NCBI GenBank assembly: GCA_021159825.1
Contig: JAGHDR010000134.1
Coordinates: 1-10,100 of the forward strand
Length of the DNA: 10,100 bases
Origin: Deltaproteobacteria bacterium
GTDB lineage: Bacteria; Desulfobacterota; DSM-4660; Desulfatiglandales; Desulfatiglandaceae
Direction: 5' to 3'
Below the pieces are notes generated by a model. That model made no database searches. It worked only from the letters and a program-made list of their open reading frames with translations, and was not told the origin of the DNA. This document shows, piece after piece, positions 5,728-10,100 of the stretch. Position 1 is the stretch's first letter; the number at the start of each line of letters is the position of its first letter. The translations under genes and the position numbers were made by a program.

Positions 5728-7944
5728 CTACCCCACAATTGGGTCCATCTTGAGGGCCGGATGGTCCTTTTCCTTGAGAAATGCCAGAACCGTTTCCTCA
5801 TCCGTTCCCACAGTCTCATCGGCAATCCGATCAATGAGGTCAGGCACACCCAGTTCTTCACCGCGGCTAATCAAACGATCCTTGAGTTCTTCCTTCAACA
5901 TTTTGGGCATCCATACCATACGAAGGAGACCGCCGTCGCCGGAGAGAAACTTCCGCTGTGTAATATTGAATTTTCCGTGACCCACAAATCCGGGAGAAGA
6001 AAGGCCACCGCCCATAACGCCCGCAAGGGTGGTGAACTTCATGCCGCATGGGGTCTCCCCCGAGTAGTCGCGGCTCACGGTCATAACACCGTTACAACCG
6101 GGCAGCACCGCCGCGATGGCTTCACAGCAACCGCAGGTGGTCATGGGATCATGAACAATGGAATAAAAATTGTAATGATCAATGGTCTGCCGGGACGCTT
6201 TAAAAATAAAATCATTGACACCCTTAAACTGGCCCAGAACCGGATCAAGCACCTCGCCCTTTTCCACGGGCTGATTGGGGCCAGTGGGATTGATCTCATA
6301 GGAAGCCTTGCAATCCATCCAGTTATACGCGCCGCAAAGGCCGGTTCGCTCGGGACTGATCATGCAAACGTGGCTGGGCGCAAAGGACTGGCACAGGGTA
6401 CAGGAATAGAAAATTTCTTCAGCTTCGTCGGTCATGTTCTCAACCCGCTCATCCCTCGTCTTGTACTCGGCCCTGGCCTGTTTGGTGAGTTTGTCCACAT
6501 CTTCTTTTTTGGTGTACAGGGTTACCTGAACCTTGTCCAGAATACTGCCGAAATCCTGGTGCATTTTCGCGTGCAGGATCACACCGAGATCCTTAAGGGT
6601 AAACCCTTTATCAATGGCCGTATCACTGACTCTGATCCAGGAGATGTCCCGCTGACCGATATGCATGATATACTGAGCGTAATTGATGAGATGGTGAACC
6701 TGACGTTCCAGAATGGGCTCGAAATCGGTCTGCATTTCCCTTCCCGCCACCTGCATAAAAATACCCAAGGGGAGCCGATCGCCTTTTTTGATATCCCCCA
6801 TATCGGGGCCAATCACGTCCACCTTGCCGTCTTCGATCTCGTTCATCTCCGCCATTTTGCACAGCTCGGTGCATTGGGTCTTGCCGCCGCCCATCTCCAT
6901 GTAGAGATCATCTTTACGGACGCGCTCACCCTCGAATGCCGGACCATACGAAAGCGGAATCTTTATTTCGGACACGGTTACTTTGAGTCCGCGAACCTCA
7001 ATGGATTTCTGACAGATTTGATCATGAGGTATATTCGGCACAACATGCTCATAAGTACATATGCCGGATGGAAGAACAGCCGGAATATCCGTATCTCCAA
7101 TTACAGGAAATCCCCAATTCAAGACACCACCTGCAACGGCTCCCCACTCGGTACCCACATCACCTAATGCATTTGCAAAGGCAAAAACACGCTCCTTGTT
7201 GTAGAGAAGGATTTTCTTGTAATCACCCGGTTCAATACCGCCAAAAGTCATGGCAACCCTGTTCGCAAATCCGGCGGCGAAGGACGCGGCGGAAATGTCA
7301 GGGCCAAAAGGCACCAGCCTTGTGTTCCATCCGAGCTGAACTCCGGCCTTAATCAATTGTTCCGTAACAGTAGTGCCGTTATGATTTGCTGCAAACCAGG
7401 TATAAAGGCTTTTCTTCTGATAATCCTCCACAATCATCTTGGCGATTTCAGGAGTAGGCGCAGAACCCAGGACGACAGCAAAACCGGGGGCCGAGCCATC
7501 CACAAACTCAACGCCTCTTTTTCTCAAGATAACATCATCCGCCGCACCAAGCCATATCTTCCCGGCATCAATATCGATATCTTCCGCCGATGCCAGATAA
7601 AAATCAGGTTTATTTAGATAGTTAAGCGCCTCTTTTATCTCGAGTGCCAGGATGGCCCCCATTCCCGCGTCCAGAAGAGGTCCGAGATATGGCAAATGGT
7701 TCTTGGTTTTGACATGAGGCGGTAGAAGGCCTCTGGCAATATCCAGAGGTTCTTGAATATCCTCCAGTGTTTCAACTTTTATTCCGAGAAGTGAATAAAT
7801 AATAGGAAGATAATAAGCGGTGTTGGGAAATCCCACTTTCGTAGATGCGCCATAAGTCTCCAACGCAGTCTTATATTCTCCCTCAACCTTAGATACAATA
7901 TTATAACCTCCTTGAATTACCGCAAATGCTATTAACTTGGACAT
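5728..7944 (-). CDS. acsB: Acetyl-CoA synthase (CO-methylating), AcsB alpha subunit
   Basis: Joins CO, the methyl group of methyl-CFeSP and CoA to make acetyl-CoA at the Ni-Ni-4Fe-4S A-cluster. At 738 residues this is the full bacterial type, with the N-terminal domain (about 1-310) that docks to CODH and carries the gas channel; archaeal CdhC lacks it. A-cluster ligands are all present: C515, C518, C527 and C537 for the 4Fe-4S part, and C604-G-C606 bridging to the distal nickel. Each is exactly nine positions after the residues recalled for Moorella AcsB (506, 509, 518, 528, 595, 597). F521 likewise matches the Phe near the proximal metal. The start ATG follows a near-perfect AAGGAGG (7951-7957) at a 6-base spacing. 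It lies 71 bases after acsA. A 497-codon frame opposite it is an antisense shadow. Confidence 0.97.
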   Translation of the reverse strand: MSKLIAFAVIQGGYNIVSKVEGEYKTALETYGASTKVGFPNTAYYLPIIYSLLGIKVETLEDIQEPLDIARGLLPPHVKTKNHLPYLGPLLDAGMGAILALEIKEALNYLNKPDFYLASAEDIDIDAGKIWLGAADDVILRKRGVEFVDGSAPGFAVVLGSAPTPEIAKMIVEDYQKKSLYTWFAANHNGTTVTEQLIKAGVQLGWNTRLVPFGPDISAASFAAGFANRVAMTFGGIEPGDYKKILLYNKERVFAFANALGDVGTEWGAVAGGVLNWGFPVIGDTDIPAVLPSGICTYEHVVPNIPHDQICQKSIEVRGLKVTVSEIKIPLSYGPAFEGERVRKDDLYMEMGGGKTQCTELCKMAEMNEIEDGKVDVIGPDMGDIKKGDRLPLGIFMQVAGREMQTDFEPILERQVHHLINYAQYIMHIGQRDISWIRVSDTAIDKGFTLKDLGVILHAKMHQDFGSILDKVQVTLYTKKEDVDKLTKQARAEYKTRDERVENMTDEAEEIFYSCTLCQSFAPSHVCMISPERTGLCGAYNWMDCKASYEINPTGPNQPVEKGEVLDPVLGQFKGVNDFIFKASRQTIDHYNFYSIVHDPMTTCGCCEAIAAVLPGCNGVMTVSRDYSGETPCGMKFTTLAGVMGGGLSSPGFVGHGKFNITQRKFLSGDGGLLRMVWMPKMLKEELKDRLISRGEELGVPDLIDRIADETVGTDEETVLAFLKEKDHPALKMDPIVG

Positions 7945-8015
7945 ATCATCCCTCCTTCGTTGAGGATTTATTTATATTCATTAAACCATAAAACATTTTT
8001 GTACTTATCGGCAGC

Positions 8016-10043
8016 TTAAAGACTCTGGCGGGCTGCCATATCCACCATCACCCTTTCCCTGGCCTTATCAATGCCAAGTTCTTTTCGCTTCTTGTCGATA
8101 TGGGCGATCATCTTGTGGGCATGTTTGATAGGATCAGGTTCAAAATCCCACATGCCACCATATATTTCCTCGAAATCTTTGGTTAGATAATCGTGGAATA
8201 CCGGAGCGCCGCTTGTGGGAAACGTAACACCAACCACCGTATACACGCCTGATACCACAAAATAATGGCCGATACTTATAGCCTTTTCACTCATCCATTC
8301 CGGAGCGCTTCCCGCTCCAGGCCATTCACTGATATCGTTGCCAAGGCCACCCGCCTTCACCACTTCGGTGGCAGCCAGCAGAATACGGCTGTTGTCAACA
8401 CAGGACCCCAAGTGCAGAACAGGCGGAATGCCCACCGTCTCGCAGACTTCGGCCAAACCGGGTCCACAAAAGGAAGCAGCGGATTCGGGCGTCAGCAGAC
8501 CCTCCATGGCGCAGGCGATGGCATTGCACCCGGTGGTTAGAACAAGAACGTCGTTCTTGATCAGCTCCTTGACAACAAGCAAATGACCTTCATTATGCCT
8601 GGTCCTGGCATTGTTACAACCAACGACACCCGCAACACCTCTGACCCTGCCGTTAATAATATTAGAATTTAAGGTGTAGAAACTTCCCCGGAAAGAACCA
8701 CCGAGATGATATTCAGTGGATTCAACGCCAAAACCGGCCACAACAGGCGCTTTATGCTGCGGAATCATGACTCCGGCCTTGCGGTTTTGAAAGTTGTCGA
8801 TGGCTATCTTGACAATCCGCTCGGCATCTTCAAGGGCATGATGTTCATCAAACTCGATATGAATCACACTTTCCTGTTCTATTTTAGCAATGGGATGGGT
8901 TGTGATTATTTTCGTATGAAAACACTCTGCAACATTTGCAATATTTTGCATAATACACTGGATGTCCACCACCATTGCATCGCAGGCGCCGGTAATAATA
9001 GCCAGCTCCTGTTGCAGGAAGTTCCCGGCTATGGGAACCCCGTGACGTTGAAGCATTTCGTTGGCCGTGCAGCAAATCCCTGAGAGTTGAATGCCCTTTG
9101 CCCCTTTTTTCTTGGCATACTCAATCATCTCCGCTTTCTCTGCCACGGCTATAATCATTTCAGATAAAATCGGTTCATGTCCATGAATAATGATATTGAC
9201 ATGATCCTCTTTCATAACACCGAGGTTTGCCTCTGACTGAATGGGGTACGGCGTTCCAAAAAGGATATCCTGAATATCCGTCGCAAGCATTGAACCGCCC
9301 CAGCCATCGGCTATGGCCGCTCTGCTTCCCTGCTTCATGAGATTCTTATAATCCATGTCAACGCCTATATGAGTGCGGTGCATGATCTCAACAATTTCTC
9401 TATCTATGTTTCTTGGAATAACACCTTGATTTTTCCAGAGTTCATAGCGAGCTTTAGGAGCCTTCTTCACATATAAAAGCTCTCCCTCGGACTTTCCCCA
9501 CTCGGCCAAGGCTGTTTCTGCAGTCTCAAGGGTGATTTCGTCCATATCCCTATCAACTTCTTCACCATCCACTTCCACTGTAGTGGCAACCCCAAGGTCT
9601 TTGGCAACAGCAAGAAGTTTATCCTCATCCTTAATACTGTCAGCGTCTGTCTCTTTTCTTGCCACGGATAGAAACACCTCCGCAACGCCTCTTCCATGAT
9701 CCGAATGGGCGGCAGCACCACCGGCGATCATCCGGATGAAGTTTCGAGCGGCGATGGTGTTGGCCGTGGCCCCACACAAACCTTTTCTTTCATCTTTGCC
9801 TTCAATTCCCCCCTTGGGAAGGGGCAAACGGCACGGTCCCATGGAACAGTTTTTACAGCAAGTCCCCTGAACTCCGATATTACAGGGTTTCATGCTGAGC
9901 GCTCTATCAAAAATAGTTTCTACGCCCAACTCCGTTGCTCTTGCTATCATCTCCTGTGATGCAACGTCTATCGAGGCTGCTACCGGATCAACCACTTTTT
10001 TCTTCTTTTCCAACTTGGCTACCTTCGGTTTTTCTTCCGCCAT
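8016..10043 (-). CDS. acsA: Anaerobic Ni-Fe carbon monoxide dehydrogenase catalytic subunit (AcsA/CooS)
   Basis: Interconverts CO2 and CO in the cytoplasm and feeds CO to AcsB through the complex channel; also called cooS. At 675 residues it matches the acetyl-CoA-synthase-linked form (Moorella AcsA 674), longer than many stand-alone CooS. After a lysine-rich N-terminus (about 1-18) come C54 and C62 for the D-cluster, then C63, C66, C71 and C90 for the B-cluster. The Ni-Fe-S C-cluster ligands are complete: H289 (HGHEPILSE), C325 (GICC), C363, C476 (GCNN), C506 (TTGC) and C548 (GSCVDNSR). K587 in SEKA matches the catalytic lysine. Spacing between H289 and C325 is two residues longer than in C. 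hydrogenoformans CODH-II. AGGAGG lies 8 bases before the ATG. It is the first acs gene seen; anything upstream is cut at the window edge 57 bases away. Confidence 0.97.
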   Translation of the reverse strand: MAEEKPKVAKLEKKKKVVDPVAASIDVASQEMIARATELGVETIFDRALSMKPCNIGVQGTCCKNCSMGPCRLPLPKGGIEGKDERKGLCGATANTIAARNFIRMIAGGAAAHSDHGRGVAEVFLSVARKETDADSIKDEDKLLAVAKDLGVATTVEVDGEEVDRDMDEITLETAETALAEWGKSEGELLYVKKAPKARYELWKNQGVIPRNIDREIVEIMHRTHIGVDMDYKNLMKQGSRAAIADGWGGSMLATDIQDILFGTPYPIQSEANLGVMKEDHVNIIIHGHEPILSEMIIAVAEKAEMIEYAKKKGAKGIQLSGICCTANEMLQRHGVPIAGNFLQQELAIITGACDAMVVDIQCIMQNIANVAECFHTKIITTHPIAKIEQESVIHIEFDEHHALEDAERIVKIAIDNFQNRKAGVMIPQHKAPVVAGFGVESTEYHLGGSFRGSFYTLNSNIINGRVRGVAGVVGCNNARTRHNEGHLLVVKELIKNDVLVLTTGCNAIACAMEGLLTPESAASFCGPGLAEVCETVGIPPVLHLGSCVDNSRILLAATEVVKAGGLGNDISEWPGAGSAPEWMSEKAISIGHYFVVSGVYTVVGVTFPTSGAPVFHDYLTKDFEEIYGGMWDFEPDPIKHAHKMIAHIDKKRKELGIDKARERVMVDMAARQSL

Positions 10044-10100
10044 CAGAGGTTCCTCCTCATATTATTTTTACTGAATGGTTAATAAACACAAGTTAACTAA

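Noticed and set aside
5674..7167. A 497-codon open frame on the plus strand, opposite acsB.
   Set aside because: It lies fully antisense to acsB, whose A-cluster ligands fit exactly. Its translation is rich in His and Asn and shows no recognisable domain, as expected of an antisense shadow.
10061..10091. A -10-like AATAAT with TTGTGT upstream, just before acsA.
   Set aside because: The spacer would be 19 bases and the transcript would start inside the acsA ribosome binding site, so it is not a workable promoter. The true one probably lies beyond the window edge.

Overview
The window looks like chromosomal DNA of a strictly anaerobic bacterium that uses the Wood-Ljungdahl (reductive acetyl-CoA) pathway. 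A sulfate-reducing or syntrophic member of the Desulfobacterota is my best guess. This rests on bacterial-type (not archaeal) AcsA and AcsB, moderate base composition, good AGGAGG-type ribosome binding sites and the gene mix. It is an inference, not a demonstrated placement. Every convincing gene lies on the minus strand, so transcription runs from right to left.

Right to left, the first block (about 10043 down to 3381) is one tightly spaced cluster: acsA/cooS (carbon monoxide dehydrogenase), acsB (acetyl-CoA synthase), acsC (large subunit of the corrinoid iron-sulfur protein, CFeSP) and an acsE-like methyltetrahydrofolate:corrinoid methyltransferase. The gaps are 71, 77 and 40 bases. Together they form the carbonyl branch. 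AcsA makes CO from CO2, AcsE moves a methyl group from methyl-THF to the cobalt of CFeSP, and AcsB joins methyl, CO and CoA into acetyl-CoA. In an oxidising organism the same set runs in reverse. All metal-cluster ligands checked in AcsA and AcsB are present, so both should be active. A hairpin with a T-run (and perhaps a second) closes the block.

Next comes a gene-free stretch of about 340 bases (3040-3380). It holds the terminators, a 28-base inverted repeat, and a possible promoter with a CRP/FNR-like site. The following gene (2197-3039) encodes an Mrp/ApbC-type P-loop ATPase with a CPHC motif, probably an Fe-S cluster carrier. It ends inside its own terminator hairpin.

The left 2.1 kb is a single open reading frame of 700 codons that runs off the window edge. 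It encodes a GH13 alpha-amylase-family enzyme with a complete catalytic triad, probably the N-terminal part of a larger glycogen-debranching-type protein.

The main oddities are what is absent from the acs cluster (acsD, the CFeSP activator acsV, and a cooC/acsF nickel ATPase), an insertion near the C-terminus of the AcsE-like protein, and the dyad/promoter region ahead of mrp. I saw no CRISPR array, tRNA, rRNA, transposase or phage gene. The core content is a known pathway, not a new system.
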